NCBI GenBank assembly: GCA_018267615.1
Contig: JAFDYD010000037.1
Location: 52,950-97,755, forward strand
Origin: Bacteroidota bacterium
Lineage (GTDB): Bacteria > Bacteroidota > Bacteroidia > Chitinophagales > Chitinophagaceae
Direction: 5' to 3'
Length of the DNA: 44,806 nt
The notes below the pieces were generated by a model that saw nothing but the letters and a program-made list of their open reading frames with translations, made no database searches and was not told the DNA's origin. Made by a program: the position numbers and the translations under genes. Positions within the stretch are counted from its first letter, which is position 1. Each line of letters begins with the position of its first letter. Below are positions 16,099-25,484 of the stretch, one piece after another.

Positions 16099-16953
16099 AT
16101 GAAATGGATTACTAGAGAACGGCCCAAGATTGACCGGATTGCCTGTCCCTGGCTGATAAAAAGATTTATCGATAACAACGCGGAAATTATTTACGTTCCC
16201 TTTCATGATGTGATCAAAAAAAGCAAAGAGCTTGATGCAATTCCGTTTGATGTTCCTGATGTTGAATTCACGCACTATAATAGCAAATGCACCTTCGATT
16301 ATTTTGTAAAGAAATATAAAATCAAAGACCCGGCGATTCATACAATAGCCATCATCGTTAGAGGAGCAGATACCGACAGGTACGATCTTGCCTTGCAATC
16401 TTCAGGTTTATGGGCGATCTCTGCAGGATTGTCACATAATTATAAGGATGACCTGGAATTATTGGAACAGGGGATGATCTTATATGATGCGCTATACAGT
16501 TGGGCGAAATATTACCAGGAAGAAAAACATTCGCAACAACCTGAGAATTTGATGCTGAATGTTTTTAAAACCTATTTCAAAAATAAACCTGGTACAAAAA
16601 AGAAAATTCCGAAATGGGCGCAGGAACTAAAAGAAATTATCCAGGATCATATCGATACTAATCTGAGCTTAAAAGAGATCTCCAAAAGTCTCCAGGTAAA
16701 TCCATCTTATTTGTCAAGAGAATTCTCCAAATATTTTGAGGATCTTTCATTCGGCGACTACCTGCGGAAACATCGCATTGAAAAAGCGATCAACCTCATG
16801 CGATCGCCACAATACTCACTCACAAAAATCGCTTACCTGACCGGCTTTTCCGATCAAAGTCATTTTACACGGATATTCAAAAAACATACTGGCCAAAACC
16901 CCTCGGTATTCAGGAAAAAATTAAAAAAAGGTAATATCCGTCCAAAAAGTTAG
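16099..16953 (+). CDS. ChrB-domain/AraC fusion regulator
   Basis: 284 residues with two modules. Residues 1-140 match the C-terminal chromate-resistance domain of ChrB: KIDRIACPWLIKRFID, FDVPDVEFTHYNSKCTFD, AIIVRGADTDRYDLALQ, QGMILYDALYSW. Residues about 180-275 are an AraC double helix-turn-helix: NLSLKEISKSLQVNPSYLSR and SLTKIAYLTGFSDQSHFTRI. In known ChrB proteins this domain is linked to chromate or metal sensing; here it seems to be the sensor of an AraC activator. The efflux operon starts 106 bp downstream on the same strand and is the likely target. Confidence 0.85.
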   Translation: MKWITRERPKIDRIACPWLIKRFIDNNAEIIYVPFHDVIKKSKELDAIPFDVPDVEFTHYNSKCTFDYFVKKYKIKDPAIHTIAIIVRGADTDRYDLALQSSGLWAISAGLSHNYKDDLELLEQGMILYDALYSWAKYYQEEKHSQQPENLMLNVFKTYFKNKPGTKKKIPKWAQELKEIIQDHIDTNLSLKEISKSLQVNPSYLSREFSKYFEDLSFGDYLRKHRIEKAINLMRSPQYSLTKIAYLTGFSDQSHFTRIFKKHTGQNPSVFRKKLKKGNIRPKS

Positions 16954-17059
16954 TTCTGTTCTATTCTAAAAAATTATTGGAAGGCAAATTGCGCTCACTT
17001 GGTCGATTTATAATTAAATTTATCCAATCGACCAACAGGGTTTTTGCAATAACAATCTC

Positions 17060-18436
17060 ATGAAATTAGTCTGCACTTTTTCTCTTTTATTTATTTTTCA
17101 ATTAGTCATATTCGGACAGGACAATCCACCAAACGGAAATTATCTTACAATCGTTCAAGCCATTCAACTGGGCGAAAAACAATACCCATTTTTAAAATCA
17201 AAATCGTACGAGGTAGAGGCTGCGAAGAAAAATATCGACTTGAGCAAAAACACTTTCGTGCCTTCGCTCGATATTTCTTACCAGGCAAATATCGCCACCG
17301 CCAATAATATCACGGGAATGTTTTATCCATCAGGAATGATTCCAATAAGCGGTCCGGTTTTTTCTTCCAATAATTATAACGCTGCATTTGGTACCGCCGC
17401 GAGTTTACTATTGAATTGGCAACCGCTCACCTTTGGACAACGAACTGCTCAGATCAACACATCAAAAGCAGAAACCGCAGTGAAGAATGCAGATTATGAG
17501 AATGAAATTTTCAAACATAAAATAAAAGTGATCAGTGATTACCTCGATGTCCTTCTTGCGCAGGAATTACTAGTCGTGTATGAAAAAAATATAGACCGAT
17601 CTATTTTTAATTTGAAAGAATCCAGAACGCTGGCTGTAACCGGGCTGAGACCCGGCGTTGATACCGCCATATTTATTGCTGAACTTTCAAAATCCAATAT
17701 CGACCTGATCAGCGCCAAAAATTTTCTTCAACTACAAAAAATTAGCCTTTCTGAATTGATTGCGCGCGACACCGCGTTTATACTTACCGACACATTACTG
17801 TTTACAAAACTCCCAACGCCAAACATTGATAAAGATTCATCATTGAATCAACATCCCGCCATGAAACTTTCACAAAGTCAATTGGATTTAAGCAGGTCCA
17901 GAGAAGCATTGTTAAAAACAAGCTGGCTTCCTAAACTAAATGTGTGGGGAACTACTTTCGCGAGAGGTTCGGGCATTTATCCTGACGGCAGTATAAAAGC
18001 AGCAGATGGGTTGGGATTTAGTAGATATAATTATGGACTGGGTTTACAGGCAACTTTCCCAATCCTGAAATATTCCGAAATACATCTTCAGCGGCAACAG
18101 CAGGATTTTGTAAGCAAATCAAATTTGGAGATGCAAAATCAGATTTACCTGCAGCTCTCAAAACAAAGAGATGCTGCTAATTTGAATTTGCAAAAAGCGC
18201 TGGCAATTACAAAAGAAACGCCGGTTCAATATCAATCGGCGAAATATGCTTTTGATGCGTTGCAAATCCGTTATAATACAGGCTTGGTGAATTTTGCGGA
18301 ATTGATCCAGGCTCAATACAATCTGGTGAAAGCCGAAAATGATTTGCGAAAATCTTATTGGGAAGCTTGGAAAGCTTTGTTGTACAAATCGGCTGTTACC
18401 GGCGATTTAAATATTTTTTTAAACGAATCAAAATAA
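17060..18436 (+). CDS. TolC-family outer-membrane efflux protein
   Basis: 458 residues. Signal peptide MKLVCTFSLLFIFQLVIFGQ; two OEP repeats with long periplasmic helices, for example LQIRYNTGLVNFAELIQAQY near the C-terminus, the classic second-repeat motif. It forms the trimeric outer-membrane channel of the tripartite pump encoded by the next two genes; the permease starts 4 bp after its stop. The order channel-permease-adaptor is less common than adaptor-first. Confidence 0.9.
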   Translation: MKLVCTFSLLFIFQLVIFGQDNPPNGNYLTIVQAIQLGEKQYPFLKSKSYEVEAAKKNIDLSKNTFVPSLDISYQANIATANNITGMFYPSGMIPISGPVFSSNNYNAAFGTAASLLLNWQPLTFGQRTAQINTSKAETAVKNADYENEIFKHKIKVISDYLDVLLAQELLVVYEKNIDRSIFNLKESRTLAVTGLRPGVDTAIFIAELSKSNIDLISAKNFLQLQKISLSELIARDTAFILTDTLLFTKLPTPNIDKDSSLNQHPAMKLSQSQLDLSRSREALLKTSWLPKLNVWGTTFARGSGIYPDGSIKAADGLGFSRYNYGLGLQATFPILKYSEIHLQRQQQDFVSKSNLEMQNQIYLQLSKQRDAANLNLQKALAITKETPVQYQSAKYAFDALQIRYNTGLVNFAELIQAQYNLVKAENDLRKSYWEAWKALLYKSAVTGDLNIFLNESK

Positions 18437-18440
18437 GGCA

Positions 18441-21400
18441 ATGCTCCGATTGATAACAGCAGCATTACGAAAACCGATAAGCGTGATTGTGATTTTGATT
18501 GCCATTGTATTTTTTTCCATACTGGCGATTCAAAAGTCTGCTGTCGATATATTTCCAAAATTAGGCACCCCCACAATTTATGTCGCGCAAACATACGGCG
18601 GCTTATCTCCGCAACAGATGGAAGGTTTTATCACTTCCTATTATGAATATCATTTTCTATATATCACCGGAATTAAATTCGTCGACAGTAAATCTGTGCA
18701 AGGCGTAGCTCTTATCAAACTGCAATTTCATGAAGGTACGGATATGGCGAATGCGATGGCCGAAGTAGTGTCGTATGTAAATCGCGCGCGTTCGTTTATG
18801 CCTCCCGGAACGTTGCCGCCATTCGTGATGCGTTACGATGCAGGATCAGTTCCGGTTGGACAACTTGCATTGAGTAGCGAAACACGTTCTCTAAATGATA
18901 TCCAGGATCTCGCGTTGTTTAAAGTGCGCCCGATGTTTTCTTCTTTGCCCGGCGTGTCTGCTCCGCCTCCGTTTGGCGGAAACCAGCGAACGATTGTGAT
19001 AAAAGCTGATCCTGAGAGAATGAGAAGTTATCATCTCGCGCCGGAAGAATTGATTACTGCGATTGCGAAAAGCAATACCATATCACCGGCTGGTAATATT
19101 CGTGTTGGCGACATGACGCTGATCACTCCGTCAAATAGTGTTGTCGATAATTTTAAAGAGCTGGAAAATACACCGCTTAAGTTAGGAGCGGGTGCTTCCA
19201 TTTATGTGAGAGATGTTGCCAGTGTTGAAAATGGAGCAGACATCACAACCGGTTATGCGTTAATCAATGGAAAACGTGCAGTATATATCCCGGTAACAAA
19301 ACGCGCTGATGCATCAACGTGGGATGTGGTGCGACGAATCAAAAAAGCGCTGCCCGATATGCAGGCCGCTGTTCCTCCAGATATAAAGGTTTCGTATGAG
19401 TTCGATCAATCCGGTTATGTCATCAATTCATTAAAAAGTTTATTGTTCGAAGCGGGACTCGGTGCATTGCTTACCGGTTTGATGGTTTTCTTTTTTTTGG
19501 GTGATGTAAGAAGTGCGGTTATCGTTGTCTTAACTATTCCACTGGCATTGCTTTCATCTGTGGTGTTTCTTTATTTAGGTGGACAAACAATCAATATCAT
19601 GACGCTCGGAGGTCTCGCACTTGCCGTGGGAATATTGGTAGATGAAGCGACCGTGACAGTCGAAAATATTCATCGCTATCTTGAAATGGGCAAACCGAGA
19701 GCGAGAGCAGTATTTGATGCCTGCAAAGAAATCGCTCTACCCAAATTACTGATCCTATTTAGTGTGCTCGCAGTGTTTGTTCCTTCTTTATTCATGACCG
19801 GCGTGCCGAGAGCCATGTTCCTTCCGCTTTCGCTGGCAGTGGGTTTTGCGATGATCTCATCATTTATTTTATCCCAAACATTTGTACCAGTGATAACAAA
19901 CTGGATTTTGAATAAAGAATTTCACAACAATAAAAGATTTGAAAAATTTAAGGAGCGTTTTACTAATGTCTCTTCGAGATTGACGAGTATCGGAAAAATC
20001 CTTTTGTTAATTTATTTAATGACCACCATCATTTTTTCTTTTTTTATTTATAATTCAATCGGCAAAGAAATTTTTCCAAAAATAGATGCGGGCCAATTGC
20101 AATTACGATTGAGAATGCCTAGCGGAACAAGAATCGAAAGAACAGAAGAAGCAACAAAAAAAGTATTAAATATCATCGACAGCATCGCAGGAAAACAGAA
20201 CGTTGATATCACATCCTCTTTTGTTGGATTACAACCGCAATCGTATGCTATCAATTCCATATTCTTATGGACAAGCGGTCCACATGAAGCCGTACTGAAA
20301 GTGAACCTGAAAAAAAATGGTGTTGAAATTGAAAAGTTTAAGGAACAACTGCGGGAAGCAATAAAAAATTATAATGCTGCTATTGCTGTTTCGTTCGAAC
20401 CTGCCGATCTCGTGGACCAGGTGATGAGTTTCGGAACAAACACACCCATCGAAGTTGCTGTGCAGGGAAGAAATCTCTCACAGGGACGGCTATACGCAGA
20501 GAAATTGAAAACTGAGTTGGGAAAAATTTCTTACCTGAGAGATGTTCAGTTTGGACTTCCGCTCGATTACCCGGGTTTGCAAATTAATTATGACAGGATC
20601 AAAAGCGGCCAGATGGGAATTACCGTTGACGATGCCGCTAAATCTATTATGCCCGGCACTTCATCAAGCAGACTTACTACACCGATATATTGGCTCGATA
20701 ACAGTTCGGGAAATGCGTACCAGGTACAGGTGGAATATCCACAATTTAAAATGAACAGCGCCGAACAGGTCGAACAAATTCCTGTCAGTGATAACAATGG
20801 AAAAACCGTTTACCTGCGCGATGTAGCCGACTGGAAAAAAATAAATACGGTCGGTGAATATGATCGTTTAAATCAGCAACGATACATAACAGTTACAGCG
20901 AATTTGAACAATAAAGATTTGGGGAATGCACTCAAAGATGTACACCAAGCAATCGGGCGAGCGGGAGAAATACCACAGGGTATGAAGATTTTTTTACGAG
21001 GACAGTCGGAATTGTTGGATCAAACACTGACCGAATTATCGCAGGGATTATTATTGGCGATTATTGTAATTTTTCTTTTGCTTGCAGCAAATTTTCAATC
21101 ATTTCGTTTATCACTCGCAATTGTGGCAACAATACCGGCAGTAGTGTTCGGGTCTTTTCTTTTGCTATTTTTAACGGGCCACACTTTAAATATCCAGTCA
21201 TTCATGGGCAGCATCATGGCAATTGGTGTGGCGGTTGCAAACGCAATTTTGTTGGTCACCAATGCAGAATCTTTACGTAAACAGAACATAGAAAATAAAA
21301 ATATAGGAATGGAAGCAGCACGAAATCGGTTGCGACCAATCCTGATGACCAATATTGCAATGGTTGCCGGAATGATTCCAATGGCAATCGGGCTGGGAGA

Positions 21401-21575
21401 GGGTTCGCAGCAAACGACTCCGTTAGGAATTGCGGTAATCGGTGGATTGATACTATCAACGATAACAACACTTTTTGTTTTACCGATCATTTATAACGGC
21501 ATATCCGGTAAGAGAAAGTTTATGGAAGTATCGCTCGATCCAAACGATAGCAACAGTAAATTTTTCGATAAATAA
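18441..21575 (+). CDS. RND efflux permease (AcrB/CzcA superfamily)
   Basis: 1044-residue inner-membrane proton-driven transporter with 12 helices and two large periplasmic loops. Visible motifs are FPKLGTPTIYVAQTYGGLSP near the N-terminus, the TM4 proton-relay segment GGLALAVGILVDEATVTVEN with acidic residues, and the TM10-12 repeat with MTNIAMVAGMIPMAIG. TM4 looks more like hydrophobe exporters (AVGxLVDxA) than CusA-type metal exporters, so the cargo may be organic despite the ChrB-domain regulator. The adaptor gene follows after 10 bp. Confidence 0.92.
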   Translation: MLRLITAALRKPISVIVILIAIVFFSILAIQKSAVDIFPKLGTPTIYVAQTYGGLSPQQMEGFITSYYEYHFLYITGIKFVDSKSVQGVALIKLQFHEGTDMANAMAEVVSYVNRARSFMPPGTLPPFVMRYDAGSVPVGQLALSSETRSLNDIQDLALFKVRPMFSSLPGVSAPPPFGGNQRTIVIKADPERMRSYHLAPEELITAIAKSNTISPAGNIRVGDMTLITPSNSVVDNFKELENTPLKLGAGASIYVRDVASVENGADITTGYALINGKRAVYIPVTKRADASTWDVVRRIKKALPDMQAAVPPDIKVSYEFDQSGYVINSLKSLLFEAGLGALLTGLMVFFFLGDVRSAVIVVLTIPLALLSSVVFLYLGGQTINIMTLGGLALAVGILVDEATVTVENIHRYLEMGKPRARAVFDACKEIALPKLLILFSVLAVFVPSLFMTGVPRAMFLPLSLAVGFAMISSFILSQTFVPVITNWILNKEFHNNKRFEKFKERFTNVSSRLTSIGKILLLIYLMTTIIFSFFIYNSIGKEIFPKIDAGQLQLRLRMPSGTRIERTEEATKKVLNIIDSIAGKQNVDITSSFVGLQPQSYAINSIFLWTSGPHEAVLKVNLKKNGVEIEKFKEQLREAIKNYNAAIAVSFEPADLVDQVMSFGTNTPIEVAVQGRNLSQGRLYAEKLKTELGKISYLRDVQFGLPLDYPGLQINYDRIKSGQMGITVDDAAKSIMPGTSSSRLTTPIYWLDNSSGNAYQVQVEYPQFKMNSAEQVEQIPVSDNNGKTVYLRDVADWKKINTVGEYDRLNQQRYITVTANLNNKDLGNALKDVHQAIGRAGEIPQGMKIFLRGQSELLDQTLTELSQGLLLAIIVIFLLLAANFQSFRLSLAIVATIPAVVFGSFLLLFLTGHTLNIQSFMGSIMAIGVAVANAILLVTNAESLRKQNIENKNIGMEAARNRLRPILMTNIAMVAGMIPMAIGLGEGSQQTTPLGIAVIGGLILSTITTLFVLPIIYNGISGKRKFMEVSLDPNDSNSKFFDK

Positions 21576-21585
21576 TTAAGATAAA

Positions 21586-22671
21586 ATGAAATTCATTCTT
21601 ACGATACAATTTTTAGCGTTTCTATTCATCTCATGCAGTAACGAACAGCAGCAGGAGATTTCGAAAAATACATCGACCGGCGACACGGTAAAAGTGCTTC
21701 AACTAAAATCCGGCAAGATAGAAAAGCAAACAACATTACCAGGTGAACTCATTCCGTATGAACAAGTGGAGATACATCCCAAAATCGCGGGCTATGTAAA
21801 AGACATAAAAGTTGATATTGGTTCGGTTGTAAAAAAAGGACAGGTGATTGCAGTTATCGACGCGCCGGAAATACAATCACGACTGGAAGAATCCGACGGG
21901 AAGATGCAATCAGCAAAAGCAAAATATGAATCGAGTAGAGATACATATGATCGTATCGTAGAAGCGTCAAAGGCTGATGGAGTTATTGCCGCAAATGAAT
22001 TGCAACGCGCAAAAAATCAAATGTTGGCCGACAGCGCCGATTTTGCTGCGTCTTCATTTTCCTCGAAATCAAATAAGCAGATCGGAAATTATTTGGTGAT
22101 TGTTGCGCCATTTAACGGCATCATCACAGAACGCAATGTACACGATGGCGCATATGTCGGCGGCGTCAATGAAAAGCCAATTGTAAAAATCGAAGACAAT
22201 TCAAAACTGCGTTTACGCGTGGCCGTTCCCGAAGCATTGACAAGCGCACAACTAAAGGATAATAAAATACAATTTTCGACAAAAGCAAATCCTACCCAGT
22301 TATTCGATGGCATATTGGTGCGAAAATCCGGAAGCCTGGATGCAGATACAAGAACCGAAACATGGGAATTTGAAATTAAAAACGATAAAAATATTTTAAA
22401 GCCGGGGTCATTTGCCGATGTGAAATTGAATGTGTCTCGAAATACACCATCCTTTACCGTTCCATTTTCGGTGGTGGCAACCACACTCGAAAAGAAATTC
22501 GTGATTAAGATTCACAATAATGCTGCAGAATGGATTGATATCACCCAAGGACTAAACCTGGGAGACAAAACCGAGATCTTTGGTAAATTGACGGAAGGTG
22601 ATACACTTGTTATAAAAGCAAATGAGGAATTGAAACCAGGAACAAAAGTGATTGTGAAAATGGGAAATTGA
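21586..22671 (+). CDS. RND efflux adaptor (membrane fusion) lipoprotein
   Basis: 361 residues. A lipoprotein signal ends FLFISC. The HlyD/AcrA-type fold follows: TTLPGELIPYEQVEIHPKI and GYVKDIKVDIGSVVKKGQ (lipoyl half), a coiled-coil hairpin about residues 95-150, NYLVIVAPFNGIITERNV (second lipoyl half), then the beta-barrel and membrane-proximal domains. It bridges the permease and the TolC channel. It is last in the operon; a repeat cluster follows immediately. Confidence 0.9.
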   Translation: MKFILTIQFLAFLFISCSNEQQQEISKNTSTGDTVKVLQLKSGKIEKQTTLPGELIPYEQVEIHPKIAGYVKDIKVDIGSVVKKGQVIAVIDAPEIQSRLEESDGKMQSAKAKYESSRDTYDRIVEASKADGVIAANELQRAKNQMLADSADFAASSFSSKSNKQIGNYLVIVAPFNGIITERNVHDGAYVGGVNEKPIVKIEDNSKLRLRVAVPEALTSAQLKDNKIQFSTKANPTQLFDGILVRKSGSLDADTRTETWEFEIKNDKNILKPGSFADVKLNVSRNTPSFTVPFSVVATTLEKKFVIKIHNNAAEWIDITQGLNLGDKTEIFGKLTEGDTLVIKANEELKPGTKVIVKMGN

Positions 22672-22672
22672 G

Positions 22673-22775
22673 TGAACGCGGAACGCTTAACGCTGAACGC
22701 GGAACGCCGAACGCAAAACGCCGGACAATTGACGCGTTCAGCGTTCAGCGTTATGCGTTCAGCGTTATGCGTTCG
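22673..22775. repeat. GAACGC/GCGTTC word cluster, inverted
   Basis: At least six GAACGC-type words (as in TGAACGCGGAACGC) on the left face at least four GCGTTC words (GCGTTCAGCGTT) on the right, so the transcript can fold into a long hairpin. It begins at the stop codon of the adaptor gene and is well placed to terminate the efflux operon. Confidence 0.7.
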
Positions 22776-22804
22776 ACCTTTTGCTTCAAACACAATTCAA
22801 AAAC

Positions 22805-23032
22805 ATGACTGATAAATCCAGGTTAAAAAAATTCGAAATAACATTTAAGTATCACGGGAAAGATCATGATGCTTTTGTAGAAAGGACTGACAGCGGGTAT
22901 ACCGTTTATATCGACGGTCCAATTATGCAAGTGGAATTTGATAAAAATTTAAAACACCAAAGCTCTGACGATAATGAAATTGCCGAATCGATAAAGTTGG
23001 CGCTACAGCAGCATGAACAAATTCGTCTCTGA
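22805..23032 (+). CDS. Small hypothetical protein
   Basis: 75 residues from the ATG at 22805: soluble, beta-rich start (KKFEITFKYHGKDHDAFVER, then SGYTVYIDGPIMQVEFD) and a short helix (IAESIKLALQQHEQIRL). No signal, membrane segment or recognised domain. It is convergent with the DtxR-type regulator. Coding potential is supported by clear amphipathic patterning; function unknown. Confidence 0.6.
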   Translation: MTDKSRLKKFEITFKYHGKDHDAFVERTDSGYTVYIDGPIMQVEFDKNLKHQSSDDNEIAESIKLALQQHEQIRL

Positions 23033-23052
23033 TTTTTTACGATGCGATGTAT

Positions 23053-23709
23053 TTACCCTGCAATCAACAAACTATTCGCCACCTTGTTACTCACTGTGAT
23101 TTCTTTTTTTCCTTTTAATTGCAAGGTGTAAGTCTTATCAAAATCCTCAATCGATTTGACGCTGATCGTGTCGCCCAGGGAAAGACCAACTTTGTCAAGA
23201 TAAGTTAAGAAAGAAGGAGAGTGATCTGTTACACCAACAAATTTACCCTGCATTCCTTTTTCCGTTTCCGACAATAATATCGATTTTGATTTTGCAAAAA
23301 TTCCATTTGCATTTGGTATCGGATCTCCATGCGGATCTGCTTTTGGATGACCCAGGTAAACATCCAGCCGATTAATCAATGCTTCGCTATGAATATGCTC
23401 AAGCTGTTCAGCTATTTCGTGAACTTCGTCCCACCCGAATCCAAGTTTCTCCACTAAAAATACCTCCCAAAGGCGGTGCTTACGAATAATATTAACGGCA
23501 ATTTGCTTGCCCTTGTCAGTGAGCCGGAAACCTTTAGATTTTTCATAATTAATCAATTTCTTTTGAGCCATCTTCTTCAACATCGCAGTAACAGACGCCG
23601 ATTGAACGCCGAGCGCCTTCGCTAAATCTGAATTGGCAACACCTTCGCTCGATTGTTCCTGCAATTTATAGATGGCCTTCAAATAATTTTCTTCTGTAAA
23701 TGAATTCAC
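23053..23709 (-). CDS. DtxR/MntR-family metal-dependent regulator
   Basis: 218 residues in three parts: winged helix (ENYLKAIYKLQEQSSEGVAN, VQSASVTAMLKKMAQKKLI), dimerisation/metal-binding helices (HRLWEVFLVEKLGF, EVHEIAEQLEHIHSEALINR) and a C-terminal SH3-like FeoA domain (GLSLGDTISVKSIEDFD). His and Glu residues in the HEIAEQLEHIHSE stretch fit the metal site. Known relatives repress uptake genes when Fe2+ or Mn2+ is plentiful. It is divergent from the di-heme oxidoreductase operon, with a perfect dyad midway between the two starts. Confidence 0.88.
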   Translation of the reverse strand: MNSFTEENYLKAIYKLQEQSSEGVANSDLAKALGVQSASVTAMLKKMAQKKLINYEKSKGFRLTDKGKQIAVNIIRKHRLWEVFLVEKLGFGWDEVHEIAEQLEHIHSEALINRLDVYLGHPKADPHGDPIPNANGIFAKSKSILLSETEKGMQGKFVGVTDHSPSFLTYLDKVGLSLGDTISVKSIEDFDKTYTLQLKGKKEITVSNKVANSLLIAG

Positions 23710-23754
23710 GGCGGTTAGATTTCGTGCAATTTAGGCAAACAACATCAAAATCAT

Positions 23755-23774
23755 AAATTAGATTAGTCTAATTT
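23755..23774. promoter_or_regulatory. DtxR-type operator dyad
   Basis: AAATTAGA-TTAG-TCTAATTT: perfect 8-bp arms with a 4-nt centre, 45 bp from each of the two divergent start codons. Position and symmetry fit a DtxR-family box controlling both genes. Confidence 0.7.
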
Positions 23775-23818
23775 TTTATTTTTACTAATCAAATAATATT
23801 CGTAATCTTACCTTTTAT

Positions 23819-25018
23819 ATGAGCAGAAAATTTTTTATAACGGGTTTGGTTGCGTGTTTTGTTGCTGTAGGAGTGAGCTGTGAAAAATTGATGACCACAG
23901 CTCCTGCAAAAGATGAAACACTTGATGGCCCCATCGAGGGTCTGTCGCAGGAACAAAATGCAATTTTCTTGCGCGGCGATAAGGCTTTCAACAACGATAT
24001 TTTTACAACGGCAACCGGGCTGGGGCCATTATTTGTCGCGACTTCCTGCAGCACATGTCACGCCGGCGATGGAAAGGGACATCCATTCACTACCTTAACA
24101 CGCTTCGGTCAGACTGATTCAACAGGAAATAAATTTTTATATGCAGGCGGACCGCAACTGCAGAACTGCGCCATGCCGGGATTTCTGCCGGAACAAATTC
24201 CGGCAGGCGCAACTTTTTCCAGTTTTACACCGCCGGCCAATACCGGGCTTGGGTTATTGGATGCGGTGAGCGACGCCACCATACTCGAATACGCAGATGA
24301 AAATGATGCCGATGGTGATGGAATATCCGGCCGCGCGAATTGGATTTCAATTCCTCAATATGTGCAAATCAGAAATAGTGCAATCGCCAACAACGGAAAA
24401 TATATTGGACGATTTGGAAAAAAAGCAGCAGTCTATGATTTATTGCAACAAACCGCGAATGCATATAACCAGGACATGGGAATCAATTCTTCGTACGAAC
24501 ATTTCGACACTTATAGCGGATTGGAAGTCGATCCTGAAGTTCCCAACAGAACTGTGTTGGATGTTCAATTTTATTTGCGAACATTAAAAGCGCCGGTGCA
24601 GCGCAATCAAACCGATCCAGATGTTGTAAGCGGTAAACAAATTTTTATTGATATCAATTGCGGCAAATGTCACAGGCCATCAATGACAACAGGCAATTCA
24701 ATTATCAGTGCATTGTCTAATAAAACTTTCTCACCTTATACAGATTTGCTTTTGCATGACATGGGAAATGGTTTGAATGATGGCTATACGGAAGGTTCAG
24801 CAAGAACTTCGGAATGGCGAACGCCGCCGTTATGGGGATTGGGCCTGTCCAAAAAATCACAAGGCGGCAATTATTTTTTATTGCACGATGGGAGAGCGAA
24901 AAGTATCGAAGAAGCTATTCTGCTGCATGGAGGCGAAGCTCAACAGAGTAAAACAAATTTTCAACAGTTATCATCAGAAGATAAAGGCAGGTTAATGAAA
25001 TTTCTCGAATCACTTTAA
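23819..25018 (+). CDS. Di-heme oxidoreductase / c-type cytochrome (DUF1111-like)
   Basis: 399 residues, exported (signal-like MSRKFFITGLVACFVAVGVSC, possibly lipidated at Cys21). Two heme c sites are visible, CSTCH at about residue 79 and CGKCH at about residue 281, in the arrangement of the putative di-heme peroxidase/thiol oxidoreductase family. DADGDGISGRANW looks like a Ca-binding loop. It starts the operon with a Rieske protein and a porin and faces a DtxR-type regulator, which suggests an iron-linked periplasmic redox step; the substrate is not known. Confidence 0.83.
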   Translation: MSRKFFITGLVACFVAVGVSCEKLMTTAPAKDETLDGPIEGLSQEQNAIFLRGDKAFNNDIFTTATGLGPLFVATSCSTCHAGDGKGHPFTTLTRFGQTDSTGNKFLYAGGPQLQNCAMPGFLPEQIPAGATFSSFTPPANTGLGLLDAVSDATILEYADENDADGDGISGRANWISIPQYVQIRNSAIANNGKYIGRFGKKAAVYDLLQQTANAYNQDMGINSSYEHFDTYSGLEVDPEVPNRTVLDVQFYLRTLKAPVQRNQTDPDVVSGKQIFIDINCGKCHRPSMTTGNSIISALSNKTFSPYTDLLLHDMGNGLNDGYTEGSARTSEWRTPPLWGLGLSKKSQGGNYFLLHDGRAKSIEEAILLHGGEAQQSKTNFQQLSSEDKGRLMKFLESL

Positions 25019-25037
25019 TAATCGCAATCAATATAAA

Positions 25038-25484
25038 ATGAACCGGAGAGAGTTTATAGTAAAAAGCTGTGCGGGTTGTATGTCGGCCGCCGCCGTGTCA
25101 CAAATACTTTCATCGTGTAGTGCTACCCTTTATATTACGGGAAACTTGGTGAAAGATGGATTGGTAATAAATAAAGATGAATTCAAACTAAATAAAAAAG
25201 ATAAAAATGATTATCGAAGTTTCATCATCGTTCGCAACGAAGCATTACAATACCCGATTTGTATTTACCGTTTTGGCGAAACGGAATACACTGCGCTGTG
25301 GATGAGTTGCACGCACCAGGGAACAGAGTTACAGGCATCGGGGCAGTACCTGCAATGCACGGCACATGGCAGCGAATTCAACAATAGGGGAATAGCAACA
25401 TCGGGACCTGCGGATAGAAACCTGCGCACATTTCCCGTTTCAGTCGACAACAATGAATTATTTATCGATCTGAGAAAGTCATGA
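25038..25484 (+). CDS. Tat-exported Rieske [2Fe-2S] protein
   Basis: 148 residues. The N-terminus MNRREFIVKSCAGC carries a twin-arginine motif. Cluster ligands are CTHQG and CTAHGSEF, 17 residues apart, the standard Rieske pair. Between them GTELQASGQYLQ forms the usual loop. It starts 19 bp after the di-heme gene and overlaps the porin gene by an ATGA. Likely electron carrier between the membrane and the di-heme protein; partner inferred from operon only. Confidence 0.88.
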   Translation: MNRREFIVKSCAGCMSAAAVSQILSSCSATLYITGNLVKDGLVINKDEFKLNKKDKNDYRSFIIVRNEALQYPICIYRFGETEYTALWMSCTHQGTELQASGQYLQCTAHGSEFNNRGIATSGPADRNLRTFPVSVDNNELFIDLRKS

